A stretch of 64,000 nt of DNA from an uncultured Cycloclasticus sp. (GCA_913060865.1 CAJXTU010000003.1:1-64000), one strand, 5' to 3'. Shown: positions 8,039-17,821, counted from the stretch's first letter. Program-made: numbers and translations. Notes: generated by a model from the letters alone, not told the origin.

Positions 8039-8704
8039 AGCGACGAAGTACCCTAAAAGTTATTCCCCCTATGACTTCTTCATTTTAAAAGCACACCAAC
8101 CACCGTTTCATTTTTGTTAACGGAAGCTAAGTGGCAACTATTTCAGCTAATACATACCCTCCACTGCCTCATTGCCGATGCCATCGAGCTGTCATGAACA
8201 TACAATAAGTATCAACACACCAAAAAATATTTACTTCAACATTAAGTTTCATAGCCTCACTACTTTATATAACCGATTGAAAAGGGCCAGCTCTTCGAAT
8301 CTTCTTATATTTCTTATATAAAGACCAAAACCATCATTTTTTAACTAAATTTAACCCATTTTAGAAAGCCACTTCAGCTACCTATTGCTACTTGATAAGT
8401 ACTGAAATATCTACCTCGTTCCTCTATTACCTTCAAGGTAAAAGTGCATTATCACTTAACAATATAAACAACGCCTATCTTGTCTTAATGCCCTACCTCC
8501 TAGCTTATCCCTTTTTAAATTTTCATCATGATGAAAGCACATATAAGTTCGAAACATTATAGCGTCTATATAACTTAGCACTTAATTTTGCATCCACTAC
8601 ACATATACCAAATAACACTTAACTTAAATTTGTTGCATTGCAACTTGACGATATATAATGAAGAAATTTCTGTATATCTCACTTAAAACAAGACAATACC
8701 AAGG
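8039..8704. other. 666-base gene-free region upstream of nhaD
   Basis: No frame with credible coding character or RNA gene was found in either strand. Visible structures are a short hairpin ttaccttcaaggtaa near 8430-8445, a perfect 16-base palindrome tttcatcatgatgaaa at 8521-8536, and a dyad TTGCATTGCAA at 8633-8643. A TATAAT lies at 8654-8659, about 45 bases before the nhaD ribosome site. The region is long for this compact genome and may hold the nhaD control region or a decayed gene. Confidence 0.45.
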
Positions 8705-8710
8705 ATGCAA

Positions 8711-10156
8711 ATGAACCTATTTACTCGTTTTGCCAGTTTATTATTCATATTTTTTATACCCAGCATGGCTTTTGCTGCTAATACGAGCGAACACACACAG
8801 CTCGATTTAACCGGAGAAATAGTTGGTTACTTATCTCTTGCTGTTTTTACCTTGGCCTACATCTTCGTTATTTTTGAGGAACAGCTCCATTTACGTAAAT
8901 CGAAGCCCGTTTTATTAGCCGCTGGTATTATATGGATTATGATCGCCGTGGTGTACCAACAACATGGCTTTGATCATGCGGCTGAGGTAGCGTTGAGGCA
9001 CAACTTCCTTGAGTATGCTGAGTTATTCTTCTTCTTGCTCGTTGCGATGACCTATATTAACGCAATGATAGAGCGCAAAGTTTTTGACGCGTTAAGAGGT
9101 TGGCTTGTAGAAAAAGGTTTTAGTTATAAAACTTTGTTTTGGTTATTAGGTATTTTATCTTTCTTTATCTCCCCCATTGCAGACAACTTAACGACTGCCC
9201 TTATCATGTGCACCGTTGCACTAACCGTAGGAAAAAAAGAGCCTAAATTTGTAGCTATTTCTTGCGTTGCTATCGTGGTTGGTGCCAACGCTGGTGGTGC
9301 CTTTAGCCCTTTCGGCGATATTACGACGTTAATGGTCTGGCAAAAAGGTATCGTTCAATTTACTGAGTTCTTTACGTTATTTATACCTTCTCTCATTAAC
9401 TATTTAGTACCGGCAGCTATTATGCATTTCTTCATCCCATCTGGCTCACCTGCTAAAGTACATAATGAAGAGCTCGTTATGAAACGAGGCGGCATTGTGA
9501 TTGTTATTTTATTCTTATTGACAATTATAACTGCGGTTAGCTTCCACAATTTTCTTCACTTACCGCCAGCCATCGGCATGATGACAGGTTTGGCTTATTT
9601 AAAGTTCTTCGGTTATTATCTTAAAAAAACAAGCCACAAAGAACACCACATCACCGAACATCGTTTTGAAGAAGGCATGGGGATGACTGACGACGCTAAT
9701 CAGAAACACACCGAGGGCTTTGACGTATTTAGAAAAGTTGCTGGTGCAGAGTGGGACACGCTATTTTTCTTCTATGGTGTCATTATGGCTGTCGGTGGAC
9801 TTGGCTTTATTGGCTATTTAGGCATGGTATCAGAAACCATGTATGGTCAATTAGGCCCAACAACGGCGAACATAATCGTTGGGGTTTTATCTGCCATTGT
9901 TGACAACATTCCTGTCATGTTTGCTGTCATCACCATGAACCCTGAGATGTCTCATGGGCAATGGCTTCTTGTTACTCTTACCGCTGGGGTTGGTGGTAGT
10001 TTATTATCTATTGGCTCCGCCGCTGGTGTTGCTTTAATGGGGCAAGCGCGTGGTATTTATACTTTTGCTTCACACCTTAAGTGGGTCCCTGTTATTGCGT
10101 TAGGCTACGCGGCAAGTATCTATGCACATTTATTGATCAATGCTTCACTTTTTTAA
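8711..10156 (+). CDS. nhaD: Na+/H+ antiporter NhaD
   Basis: NhaD antiporters expel sodium in exchange for protons and are typical of marine and halophilic bacteria. The protein has a cleavable-looking N-terminus (LFTRFASLLFIFFIPSMAFA) and then about a dozen hydrophobic segments. The conserved blocks are SPIADNLTTALIMC, GANAGGAFSPFGDITTLMVW, and AIVDNIPVMFAVI near the end. An ATG at 8705 also exists, but aagga at 8701-8705 overlaps it and sits 5 bases before the ATG at 8711, so the second start is preferred (481 residues). It stands alone behind a long non-coding region that may carry its control sites. Confidence 0.94.
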   Translation: MNLFTRFASLLFIFFIPSMAFAANTSEHTQLDLTGEIVGYLSLAVFTLAYIFVIFEEQLHLRKSKPVLLAAGIIWIMIAVVYQQHGFDHAAEVALRHNFLEYAELFFFLLVAMTYINAMIERKVFDALRGWLVEKGFSYKTLFWLLGILSFFISPIADNLTTALIMCTVALTVGKKEPKFVAISCVAIVVGANAGGAFSPFGDITTLMVWQKGIVQFTEFFTLFIPSLINYLVPAAIMHFFIPSGSPAKVHNEELVMKRGGIVIVILFLLTIITAVSFHNFLHLPPAIGMMTGLAYLKFFGYYLKKTSHKEHHITEHRFEEGMGMTDDANQKHTEGFDVFRKVAGAEWDTLFFFYGVIMAVGGLGFIGYLGMVSETMYGQLGPTTANIIVGVLSAIVDNIPVMFAVITMNPEMSHGQWLLVTLTAGVGGSLLSIGSAAGVALMGQARGIYTFASHLKWVPVIALGYAASIYAHLLINASLF

Positions 10157-10177
10157 ACACGCTATCAGCAACGCAAC

Positions 10178-10702
10178 ATGAGAGATCTTTTAACACCTTC
10201 GATTATTGGGTTTGCCGCCAATAGTGGCACAGGAAAAACAACCTTAATAACTCGTCTCATTCCTATTCTAAATGAGGGAGGCTTTAAGGTTGGCTTGGTC
10301 AAACACAGTCACCATGACTTTGATATTGACCAGCCAGGCAAAGATAGCTATCGTCTAAGGAAGGCGGGGGCTTCCCCTGTCGTACTCGTGTCAAGCCATC
10401 GTCGTGCGGTCATTACTGAGCTCGAGTCTGCTGAACCAACGCTGGCTGAGCAGCTATATTGCTTCCCGGAAGGCTCCGTAGACTTAATTATTGTGGAAGG
10501 CTTTAAACATGAAAGCTTCCCAAAAATTGAACTTCATCGCAAGGAGCTAAACCGAGCTTATCTGCACACCCACGACCCCTCAATCATTGCTATTGCAAGT
10601 AATGCAAACATCACCTTTAATATTCCAAGCCTTGATTTAAACGATCCTGAACAAATTGCGGACTTCATTATAAATAACACCTTAATTCTTAACCATGACT
10701 GA
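10178..10702 (+). CDS. mobB: Molybdopterin-guanine dinucleotide biosynthesis protein B
   Basis: This 174-residue P-loop protein opens with PSIIGFAANSGTGKTTLITR, whose Walker A motif GTGKTT is typical of MobB. The conserved VGLVKHSHHDFDIDQPGKDS follows, with IIVEGFKHE further on. MobB assists MobA in attaching GMP to molybdopterin. It overlaps moeA by 8 bases, so the two cofactor genes form an operon. MobA is not seen nearby. A molybdoenzyme is implied elsewhere in the genome. Confidence 0.93.
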   Translation: MRDLLTPSIIGFAANSGTGKTTLITRLIPILNEGGFKVGLVKHSHHDFDIDQPGKDSYRLRKAGASPVVLVSSHRRAVITELESAEPTLAEQLYCFPEGSVDLIIVEGFKHESFPKIELHRKELNRAYLHTHDPSIIAIASNANITFNIPSLDLNDPEQIADFIINNTLILNHD

Positions 10703-11924
10703 CTTTTGTGCCACACAGGGGCTGTTAACACTTGAGCAGGCACTCGCTCAAATTTCAGACAACCTTCCTGAAAATAATGCATACGAACGTTTATCACTGA
10801 AAAACTCATTAAACCGAATAACTTTCACTGATATTACCTCCGGCATAAATATCCCGAGCTTTAGAAACTCTTCTATGGATGGTTATGCCCTACAATCTCA
10901 TGATCAACAAAAAGACACATTAAAGGTCGTCGGAACATCATGGGCTGGAAAACCTTTTACACGCGCCGTTAACGAAGGTGAGTGTATACGTATTTTTACC
11001 GGCGCGTACGTTCCCGATGATTGTGATTGCGTTGTTATGCAAGAAAACGTTTCACGTATAGAAGAAACAATTAAAATTTCAGCATGGCCTAAACAGGAAG
11101 AAAACATCAGGAATATCGCCGATGATACTCAAAAAGGTCAAGTTTTACTGACTAAAGGTAAACAGTTAAAACCGGCCGACATTGGGCTGCTCGCTGCCTG
11201 TGGTATAGCGGATGTTGCCGTTTACAAAGCGATTACCGTTGGCTTTTTTTCGACTGGGGACGAACTTGTTTCGATGGGTAGCCAACTTAAGCTCGGACAA
11301 ATTTTTGACAGTAACCGCTACACATTACATGCCTTACTGACAGAAGCTGGCGTAACACCCGTTGATATGGGCGTTATTCCAGATAACCCATCTGCTGTAG
11401 AAGCTGCTCTTTTATCTGCCTCAAGGGATTGTGACGTCATCATAACAACTGGCGGCGTATCAGTTGGCGAGGCAGACTTTATCACTGATGTTCTTGAAAA
11501 GATTGGCACTGTTGATTTATGGAAAATTGCTATAAAGCCAGGTAAGCCATTAGTCTTTGGACATATCGATAAGGCTGCATTTTTCGGCTTGCCAGGCAAC
11601 CCCGTATCAGTGATGGTGACTTTTCAACAAATAGTCATCCCCGCTCTACAAAAAATGATGGGGTATAAAAAACTGCAACAAGCAGTTACATTACAAGCAC
11701 GAACTACTGAAACAATTAAAAAACAACCCGGGCGCATAGAGTTTCAACGTGGCTTAGTTGAAAACAACAAGGGGGAACTCATCGTTCGCTCAACCGGTGG
11801 ACAAGGCTCGCACATGTTAAGCTCCATGTCCAAAGCTAACTGCTTAATCGTACTTGATCAAACGTCGGGTGATGTCGAAAAAGGACAATACGTCTCTATT
11901 CAATTATTAGGAAAAAACATATGA
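10695..11924 (+). CDS. moeA: Molybdopterin molybdenumtransferase
   Basis: MoeA inserts molybdate into adenylated molybdopterin. The 409-residue chain shows FRNSSMDGYAL near 56-66, FTGAYVPDDCDCVVMQENV, the MoCF-domain motifs TTGGVSVGEADF and IKPGKPLVFG, and FFGLPGNPVSVMVTF. The C-terminal domain IV is present. Length and motif order are normal. The start overlaps mobB by 8 bases and the stop overlaps galE in an ATGA arrangement, giving a three-gene transcript. Confidence 0.96.
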   Translation: MTDFCATQGLLTLEQALAQISDNLPENNAYERLSLKNSLNRITFTDITSGINIPSFRNSSMDGYALQSHDQQKDTLKVVGTSWAGKPFTRAVNEGECIRIFTGAYVPDDCDCVVMQENVSRIEETIKISAWPKQEENIRNIADDTQKGQVLLTKGKQLKPADIGLLAACGIADVAVYKAITVGFFSTGDELVSMGSQLKLGQIFDSNRYTLHALLTEAGVTPVDMGVIPDNPSAVEAALLSASRDCDVIITTGGVSVGEADFITDVLEKIGTVDLWKIAIKPGKPLVFGHIDKAAFFGLPGNPVSVMVTFQQIVIPALQKMMGYKKLQQAVTLQARTTETIKKQPGRIEFQRGLVENNKGELIVRSTGGQGSHMLSSMSKANCLIVLDQTSGDVEKGQYVSIQLLGKNI

Positions 11925-12907
11925 CAAGGAAATCTATATTAGTCACCGGTGGCGCAGGATATATTGGCAGCCATGTTGTTAAGTTACTCGGCGAGCGGGG
12001 TGAAAACATCATTGTTTTAGATGATTTATCAACCGGGTTTGAAGAGGCTATTCTGTACGGCGAATTCATTAAAGGAAATACCGGTGATCAAGCGCTTGTT
12101 AACAACATTCTCAAACAAAATAACGTTGAGTCTGTTCTACACTTTGCAGCACACACTATCGTGCCTGAGTCTGTGGAAAATCCACTAAAGTACTATCAAA
12201 ACAATACCTGCTGCACGCGAAATTTACTCGAATGCTGTTCAACAGCTGGCGTTAAAAACATCATTTTTAGTTCAACAGCCGCTGTTTATGGAGAGCTTGA
12301 AACAGGTTACGCCTCTGAGGACACAGCTAAATCGCCGATCAACCCGTATGGTAGCTCTAAGCTTATGAGCGAGCAGATGATTCGTGATTTATCATATGCA
12401 ACAGACTTAAATCATGTGATTTTGCGCTATTTCAATGTCGCTGGATCAGATCCTGATGGGAGGATTGGTCAATCAACAAAAAACGCCACTCTTCTTATAA
12501 AAGTAGCGGCTGAAGTGGCCGTTGGTAAGCGCGAAAAGTTACTCATTTTTGGCACTGACTACCCAACACCTGACGGTACCGGCATTCGTGATTATATCCA
12601 CGTATCAGACTTAGCTGCTGCCCATATAAAAGCGCTGGATTATCTACAAAATGGTGGTGAATCAACCACCCTTAATTGTGGTTACGGTCATGGCTTTAGC
12701 GTAAGAGATGTCATCAATGCTATTAACAACGAAAATGGCTCTCCCATTAATGTGGAAGAAATGCCCCGTCGTGCGGGTGATCCACCAGAACTCATATCCG
12801 TTGCCGATAAAATTCGCTCAACCATCGATTGGCAGCCTCAATACGATGACATAAATTTAATCGTTAGAACATCCTTAGCATGGGAGAAAAAACTATTGGC
12901 ATCGTAG
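11921..12907 (+). CDS. galE: UDP-glucose 4-epimerase
   Basis: This extended short-chain dehydrogenase interconverts UDP-glucose and UDP-galactose for surface polysaccharides. The 328-residue protein opens with the NAD loop GGAGYIGSHVV (about 9-19). It carries the active-site Ser-Tyr-Lys set in SSTAAVYGE and NPYGSSKLM, the substrate motif RYFNVAGSDPDGRIG, and GTGIRDYIHVSDLA. It overlaps moeA by 4 bases, an unusual partner for a molybdenum cofactor gene, so the grouping probably reflects shared transcription only. No terminator is obvious before the convergent aminotransferase. Confidence 0.93.
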   Translation: MTRKSILVTGGAGYIGSHVVKLLGERGENIIVLDDLSTGFEEAILYGEFIKGNTGDQALVNNILKQNNVESVLHFAAHTIVPESVENPLKYYQNNTCCTRNLLECCSTAGVKNIIFSSTAAVYGELETGYASEDTAKSPINPYGSSKLMSEQMIRDLSYATDLNHVILRYFNVAGSDPDGRIGQSTKNATLLIKVAAEVAVGKREKLLIFGTDYPTPDGTGIRDYIHVSDLAAAHIKALDYLQNGGESTTLNCGYGHGFSVRDVINAINNENGSPINVEEMPRRAGDPPELISVADKIRSTIDWQPQYDDINLIVRTSLAWEKKLLAS

Positions 12908-12982
12908 GCGTTTCACTTCGCAACGATACCCAATCATCTCTTAATTGATAGAACTCAGTGAGCGCATCTCAGGCACTTAAGC

Positions 12983-14152
12983 TCACCACCCTGCTAGGAA
13001 GGCTTTAATTCGCCTTAAACCTTCTTCAATGCGTTCCGTAGACGTTGTATAAGCAAAGCGCAGGTATCGCTCCGGTGCGCTAATACCAAAATCCTTTCCT
13101 GGCGTCGTCGCCACACCAGCCTTATCAAGTAGCTCCAGTGAAAATGTATAGCTATCATCGGTAAACGCACGGCAATCGGCATAGATATAAAATGCGCCTT
13201 TTGGCTTATTAAGCAATACAAAACCTAATTGCTTTAGACCGTCATAGAGCATGTCTCTACGACACTCAAACTCATCACGTCGTTGATTTAATATAACCCT
13301 TGTCTCATCACTAAAAGCTGCTAAGGCCGCGTATTGAGAGTGTGTTGGCGCTGCAATATACAAGTTCTGCATTAATCGATTAGCAGCTGACACGGCATAG
13401 TCTGGGACGATTAACCAACCTAAGCGCCAGCCCGTCATACCAAAAAACTTTGAAAAGCTATTAAGGACAAATACATCATCAGAGATTTCTAGCGCTGAAA
13501 TGGCACGCTGACCATACACAAGACCATGATAAATCTCATCTGAAATTAAAAAGCCTTGATGTTTTTTCACTGTTTGAGCGATATCGTCAAGCTGTGAACG
13601 GTTCACCATTGTGCCCGTTGGGTTTGATGGAGAAGCTATCATTACGCCACGCGTTGCAGGCGTCCAAGCTTGTGTAATATCGGCTCCCGTCAACTGAAAG
13701 TTTTGGCTCGCATCAACCGCTATGGGTTTAGCTCTGCCGCCAAACAAAGTCACTATATTATCATTGCATGGGTAACCAGGATCACAGGTTAAAACTTCAT
13801 CGCCCTCATCCAATAGTGACGCTAAAGCAACCGTCAATGCACCCGATGCACCAGGCGTTATAAAAATACGCTCTGGTGACACCTCAACTAGATATTCTTG
13901 ACGATAGAAATTTGCTATTTTATCTCTTAATAAAGGCAGGCCTTGTGCTTTCGTATAGTGCACTTCTCCGATGTCTAAAAAGCGCTGCGCCGCATCTATG
14001 ATAGGTTTTGGTGTCGAAAAGTCTGGCTCCCCTACTTCCATATGAATAATATTCCGCCCCGCTTCTTCGAGTTCTTTCGCTCGAGCCATAATATCCATCA
14101 CATAAAAAGGAGAAATGCTGTCAACACGCTTGGAAACTTGACCAATATTCAT
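12983..14152 (-). CDS. Class I/II pyridoxal-phosphate aminotransferase
   Basis: This 389-residue enzyme of the aspartate aminotransferase fold carries IIHMEVGEPDFSTP near the start, ITPGASGALTVAL, SPSNPTGTMV, ISDEIYHGLVYG, and the cofactor lysine in NSFSKFFGMTGWRLGW. The C-terminal arginine motif is in YLRFAYTTSTERIEEG. The exact amino acid substrate cannot be read from sequence. Related enzymes are annotated as aspartate, alanine or aromatic aminotransferases. It is a single gene, convergent with galE, and lies 158 bases from the divergent dksA frame. Confidence 0.9.
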   Translation of the reverse strand: MNIGQVSKRVDSISPFYVMDIMARAKELEEAGRNIIHMEVGEPDFSTPKPIIDAAQRFLDIGEVHYTKAQGLPLLRDKIANFYRQEYLVEVSPERIFITPGASGALTVALASLLDEGDEVLTCDPGYPCNDNIVTLFGGRAKPIAVDASQNFQLTGADITQAWTPATRGVMIASPSNPTGTMVNRSQLDDIAQTVKKHQGFLISDEIYHGLVYGQRAISALEISDDVFVLNSFSKFFGMTGWRLGWLIVPDYAVSAANRLMQNLYIAAPTHSQYAALAAFSDETRVILNQRRDEFECRRDMLYDGLKQLGFVLLNKPKGAFYIYADCRAFTDDSYTFSLELLDKAGVATTPGKDFGISAPERYLRFAYTTSTERIEEGLRRIKAFLAGW

Positions 14153-14310
14153 AAAAAAACCTTTGTAGAAACAACCAATAAGGGCTATATTTTAAAGCAT
14201 GCCTAAGACATGCACTAGCACTTGAATTGATGAAAAACATTGCATATTTCCTGAATATCTGGTATCTATGCGCGCTTAAATTTTTTTAACCATTGGTAAC
14301 AAACAAAATA

Positions 14311-14751
14311 ATGGCTACAGACAAAAATCAAAACTTAGACGCAAGTCACCTAGAATTTAAACCCTATAAAGCAAAAAAAGGTGAAGAGCATATGAGCCCT
14401 GCTCAAACCGAGCACTTCAAATCCATTCTTATGCAATGGAAAGAAGGTTTAATGGGAGACGTAGACCGTACAGTCCACCATATGCAAGATGAAGCATCTA
14501 ATTTTCCTGATCCAACAGATAGGGCTAGTCAAGAAGCTGATTTCAGCTTAGAGCTTCGTACACGCGATCGCGAACGTAAATTAATTAAAAAAATTGATGA
14601 GTCCCTTAGCATGTTGAGTGCTGGCGACTACGGGTTTTGTGAATCTTGCGGTATAGAAATTGCTATTAAACGCCTTGAAGCACGACCCACAGCAACTCAA
14701 TGCATCGATTGTAAATCTCTTGATGAAATTAGAGAAAAACAAAAAATTTAG
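14311..14751 (+). CDS. dksA: RNA polymerase-binding transcription factor DksA
   Basis: DksA enters the RNA polymerase secondary channel and works with ppGpp in the stringent response. The protein has the coiled-coil tip motif DPTDRASQEADFSLELRTRD, holding the two essential Asp residues. The four-Cys zinc finger (CESCGIE, then CIDCK) is near the C-terminus. The frame is open from a TTG at 14293, but the ATG at 14311 gives 146 residues, close to the usual 151. Neither start has a clear ribosome site. GluQRS follows 24 bases downstream, a conserved pairing in gammaproteobacteria. Confidence 0.95.
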   Translation: MATDKNQNLDASHLEFKPYKAKKGEEHMSPAQTEHFKSILMQWKEGLMGDVDRTVHHMQDEASNFPDPTDRASQEADFSLELRTRDRERKLIKKIDESLSMLSAGDYGFCESCGIEIAIKRLEARPTATQCIDCKSLDEIREKQKI

Positions 14752-14775
14752 ATCATTTAATAGCTCTTCAGCTAT

Positions 14776-15678
14776 TTGATTAATATAAGTTCTGGTTACA
14801 GGGGGCGGTTTGCCCCCTCACCAACCGGTCCATTACACTTTGGCTCTTTATACACCGCTGTCGCCAGTTTTTTACAAGCGCGGTCTAATGATGGCCAATG
14901 GCTGGTTCGAATTGACGACCTTGACCCTTTTCGAAGCAAACAAGAATATTCCAGCTTAATACTGAAGACTCTTGAGCAATATCACTTGGCTTGGGACGAA
15001 GACGTTTTCTACCAAAGCTCACGACATGAAGCCTATAGTCAAGCACTTAATACTCTAAAGCAGCAACAGTTACTTTACCCCTGTCAATGCTCTAGGAAAG
15101 ACCTTGCTAAGCGACTTTTTAAAAACAATCTATACGATGGTTATTGCTTAAAACATAAGCCTCCAGCTAACATAGCCACGTCACTAAGAATTAAATTATC
15201 GAACAAGAGCATCACCCTAAAGGATATCGTTCAGGGTACTTCTCAACAAAACTTAGCTAAACAGGTTGGTGATTTCATTATATTTCGTAAAGATCACATC
15301 TACGCCTATCACCTAGCTGTTGTTTTAGATGACCACGAACAAAAAATAACGGACGTCCTTAGGGGCTATGACTTATTGGATAGCACTTATCGACAGATAT
15401 ATCTTCAACAACGCCTACAAATAGAAACGCCCACTTATGCTCACATTCCTGTCATAAGCGGTGCTGATGGTGCGAAGCTCAGCAAACAAACCTTTGCAAG
15501 TGACGTCTCATTATCACCCGTTAGAGAGACGCTTGTTAATGTTTTACGTCATTTAAACCTAAACCCGCCTAAAGAACTCACCGCTTCCACCCCTGTCGAT
15601 ATTTTAAATTGGGCTATCAGCGAATGGTCATTGACTAAAATTGAACCAAAAGCTTCAATCCTGTTACAAACGGATTAA
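14776..15678 (+). CDS. gluQ: Glutamyl-Q tRNA(Asp) synthetase
   Basis: This truncated relative of glutamyl-tRNA synthetase attaches glutamate to queuosine in tRNA(Asp). The 300-residue protein has the HIGH-like motif SPTGPLHFGSL and the zinc site CQCSRKD with YDGYC. The WLVRIDDLDPFR motif and the KMSKS-like AKLSKQ are present. The anticodon-binding domain is absent, as expected. The start is a TTG and RGRFAPSPTG begins at residue 9, so no other start fits better. It is probably co-transcribed with dksA. Confidence 0.94.
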   Translation: MINISSGYRGRFAPSPTGPLHFGSLYTAVASFLQARSNDGQWLVRIDDLDPFRSKQEYSSLILKTLEQYHLAWDEDVFYQSSRHEAYSQALNTLKQQQLLYPCQCSRKDLAKRLFKNNLYDGYCLKHKPPANIATSLRIKLSNKSITLKDIVQGTSQQNLAKQVGDFIIFRKDHIYAYHLAVVLDDHEQKITDVLRGYDLLDSTYRQIYLQQRLQIETPTYAHIPVISGADGAKLSKQTFASDVSLSPVRETLVNVLRHLNLNPPKELTASTPVDILNWAISEWSLTKIEPKASILLQTD

Positions 15679-15750
15679 CTCAATGATTCACCTGTACGTT
15701 TTCCCTCTATTTCAATAAAATCAACAATGCCTTAATCAGATGTAACCCAG

Positions 15751-16488
15751 ATGACTACCAAAACCGACCATTCTTTTGCTCAATTTGATGCTTTTCTTAA
15801 CAGCGCAGTCCCTGATGAATACAAAGATTTATTGAAAAGCTTTCAAAAACAAGGCGATTTCTACCAACAATTTATCCAATGCGCCAACGAACAACAACCC
15901 GACCTATCCGAGTTTTGGAGCTTACCTAATACACTAGGGTTTGACTCACTCTCCAATCATCAACTCAAATGGCTCCAATCAGTTTTTGACTTAACTAACT
16001 TATCAGCGCCATCTTCCGACCCGTTAAACAAACAACCCACTGACTTACTTAAGAATCTACCCACCCAAGTCCAAAAAAACCTTAAGGCGATTCAATCAGC
16101 ACTCGCTAAAATGAGTATTTTATATAATGAATTAACTCAGTTGGCGATGCAGCGCTTTCAGGTTTTGAATAATCAGGCAAAAAATCCCACACCCGAACAA
16201 CTTTGCGCCCAATGGTTAGAGGCTGGAGAAGAAGCTTTTAGCGAGATCAATCAAACCGAAGAATATATTCAAGCCCATAAAGGGTTAATAGAGTCATTAG
16301 GTGAATTAAAAAACATTCAACACACCTTATCTGAGCAGGCCTCAGAGCTTTTAGGTTTACCCTCTAAAGAGTCCATCCATGACTTACGAAAAAGCTTACA
16401 TAAACTGCGGATTGAATTTGCAGAATATAAAGAACAAACTGACACTAAACTTGATGAACTAGCACAAACTATCCGGAAGCTAAAGTAG
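15751..16488 (+). CDS. phaE: Class III PHA synthase subunit PhaE
   Basis: This 245-residue mostly helical, Gln-rich protein pairs with a class III-sized PhaC 13 bases downstream. It carries the family segment MQRFQVLNNQAKNPTPEQL and an adjacent NQTEEYIQAHKGL. The C-terminal half forms a coiled coil (LRKSLHKLRIEFAEYKEQTD). PhaE has no catalytic residues and stabilises and activates PhaC in the granule-bound synthase complex. It is about 100 residues shorter than some PhaE proteins, which vary in length. Assignment rests on this similarity and the phaC context. Confidence 0.87.
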   Translation: MTTKTDHSFAQFDAFLNSAVPDEYKDLLKSFQKQGDFYQQFIQCANEQQPDLSEFWSLPNTLGFDSLSNHQLKWLQSVFDLTNLSAPSSDPLNKQPTDLLKNLPTQVQKNLKAIQSALAKMSILYNELTQLAMQRFQVLNNQAKNPTPEQLCAQWLEAGEEAFSEINQTEEYIQAHKGLIESLGELKNIQHTLSEQASELLGLPSKESIHDLRKSLHKLRIEFAEYKEQTDTKLDELAQTIRKLK

Positions 16489-16501
16489 TAGCTCCTACAT
16501 T

Positions 16502-17548
16502 ATGTCGGCAAAAAAAGAACAATCAGAGAACACTTGGCAAGGTGATTTCATACAACTCATGGAGCAACTATCCGAACCAACAAGGCAACCTTACCCTGAG
16601 GTTGGCTCAACGACTAAAGAGCTTATTTACACGGAAAATAAACTACAGCTTTTTCGCTATAACGCTCTGGATATTAAGCAAAAAAGAACACCCATATTAA
16701 TCACCTATGCGTTAGTCAATCGTCCCTATATTGTCGATTTAGAACCTGAAAGGTCACTAGTTATGCGCTTATTGGAAAAAGGTTATCCCGTTTACCTTGT
16801 TGACTGGGGCTACCCTGATAGTACCGATTGCTTTACAAGCCTAAATGATTATATCAATGGCTATTTATACCGGTGTATTCAACAAGTAAAAAGAGACTCC
16901 AAAAGAAAAAAAATTGATCTGTTAGGAATATGTCAAGGTGGGGTGTTTTCATTATGTTATTCGGCGTTACATCCGGGTGACGTACGAAAACTCGCCACAT
17001 TGGTAACACCGGTCGATTTCCATACCGGCAATAACACTCTAAGCCACTGGGCAAATGAAGTAGACACCGCCCTTTTAAACAATCATGCAGGTAACGTATC
17101 GGGCCAGCTTATTAGTCAATTATTCAAAACAATAAAGCCCTTCCAGATAAACCGAGAAAAATTTCGCAAAATCGAGCCCCTATTAACGAAAAAAGGAGGT
17201 TTAGATACATTCTTACGCATGGAAAAATGGCTAAATGATAACCCCGATTTAGCTGGGCTCGCCGCTCAAGAATTTGTTGTCAATTTTTACCAACAAAATC
17301 GCCTACATCAACAAACTTTATCTATAGGCGGAGCAGTCGTTGATATGACAAAAATCAAATCTCCCGTTCTCAACTTATACGCGACAAAAGATCATATCGT
17401 TCCAGCTAGCTCAACAAGAGCACTGGGCCAACATATAAAACCAGCCCTCTATCAAGAACACGCCTTACATGGTGGGCACATCGGCGCGTTCATCAGTTTG
17501 AAAACTCAGCGTGATTTAATCAATCGACTCAATGAATGGCTGGCTTAA
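16502..17548 (+). CDS. phaC: Class III poly(3-hydroxyalkanoate) synthase PhaC
   Basis: PhaC polymerises 3-hydroxyacyl-CoA, mainly 3-hydroxybutyryl-CoA, into storage polyester. The 348-residue length is that of class III enzymes, against about 560-590 for class I and II. The lipase-like box GICQGG carries the nucleophile C144. The catalytic Asp is in LYATKDHIVP and the His in HGGHIGAF near the end. VYLVDWGYPD at about 97-106 is also conserved. phaE lies directly upstream. The gene ends 6 bases before a convergent small gene, with no terminator between them. Confidence 0.96.
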   Translation: MSAKKEQSENTWQGDFIQLMEQLSEPTRQPYPEVGSTTKELIYTENKLQLFRYNALDIKQKRTPILITYALVNRPYIVDLEPERSLVMRLLEKGYPVYLVDWGYPDSTDCFTSLNDYINGYLYRCIQQVKRDSKRKKIDLLGICQGGVFSLCYSALHPGDVRKLATLVTPVDFHTGNNTLSHWANEVDTALLNNHAGNVSGQLISQLFKTIKPFQINREKFRKIEPLLTKKGGLDTFLRMEKWLNDNPDLAGLAAQEFVVNFYQQNRLHQQTLSIGGAVVDMTKIKSPVLNLYATKDHIVPASSTRALGQHIKPALYQEHALHGGHIGAFISLKTQRDLINRLNEWLA

Positions 17549-17554
17549 CGTTAG

Positions 17555-17821
17555 CTATTTTTCATCCGTCGTAGTCGATAAGGGCACACTCTTCATCATG
17601 GCATCCCACATCGTTTTTTGAAAACCTTCCATTGCCGACATTTGCTCTGGCATCGGCATATAAAGCTTCATTAATTCGGCCATATCATTTGATTCGATAC
17701 CTGATAATAATTTTTCTCGAATTTTTTCCATCGCCTCTTGTTGCATACTTTGGACGTCTGGCAAACCCAACAACTCTCTCATTTCTTGGGGTGTCGCATC
17801 AATTTCAATCGTTGCTTTCAT
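17555..17821 (-). CDS. Small DUF6489-like protein
   Basis: The 88-residue protein begins MKATIEIDATPQEMRELLGL and contains VQSMQQEAMEKIREKL and a Met-rich stretch (LYMPMPEQMSAMEGFQKTM). A short strand followed by a helical, amphipathic Met-rich tail matches what I recall as DUF6489, often found near PHA genes. Its position between phaC and the phasin suggests a granule-associated role, which is inference. Function is unknown. Confidence 0.75.
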   Translation of the reverse strand: MKATIEIDATPQEMRELLGLPDVQSMQQEAMEKIREKLLSGIESNDMAELMKLYMPMPEQMSAMEGFQKTMWDAMMKSVPLSTTTDEK

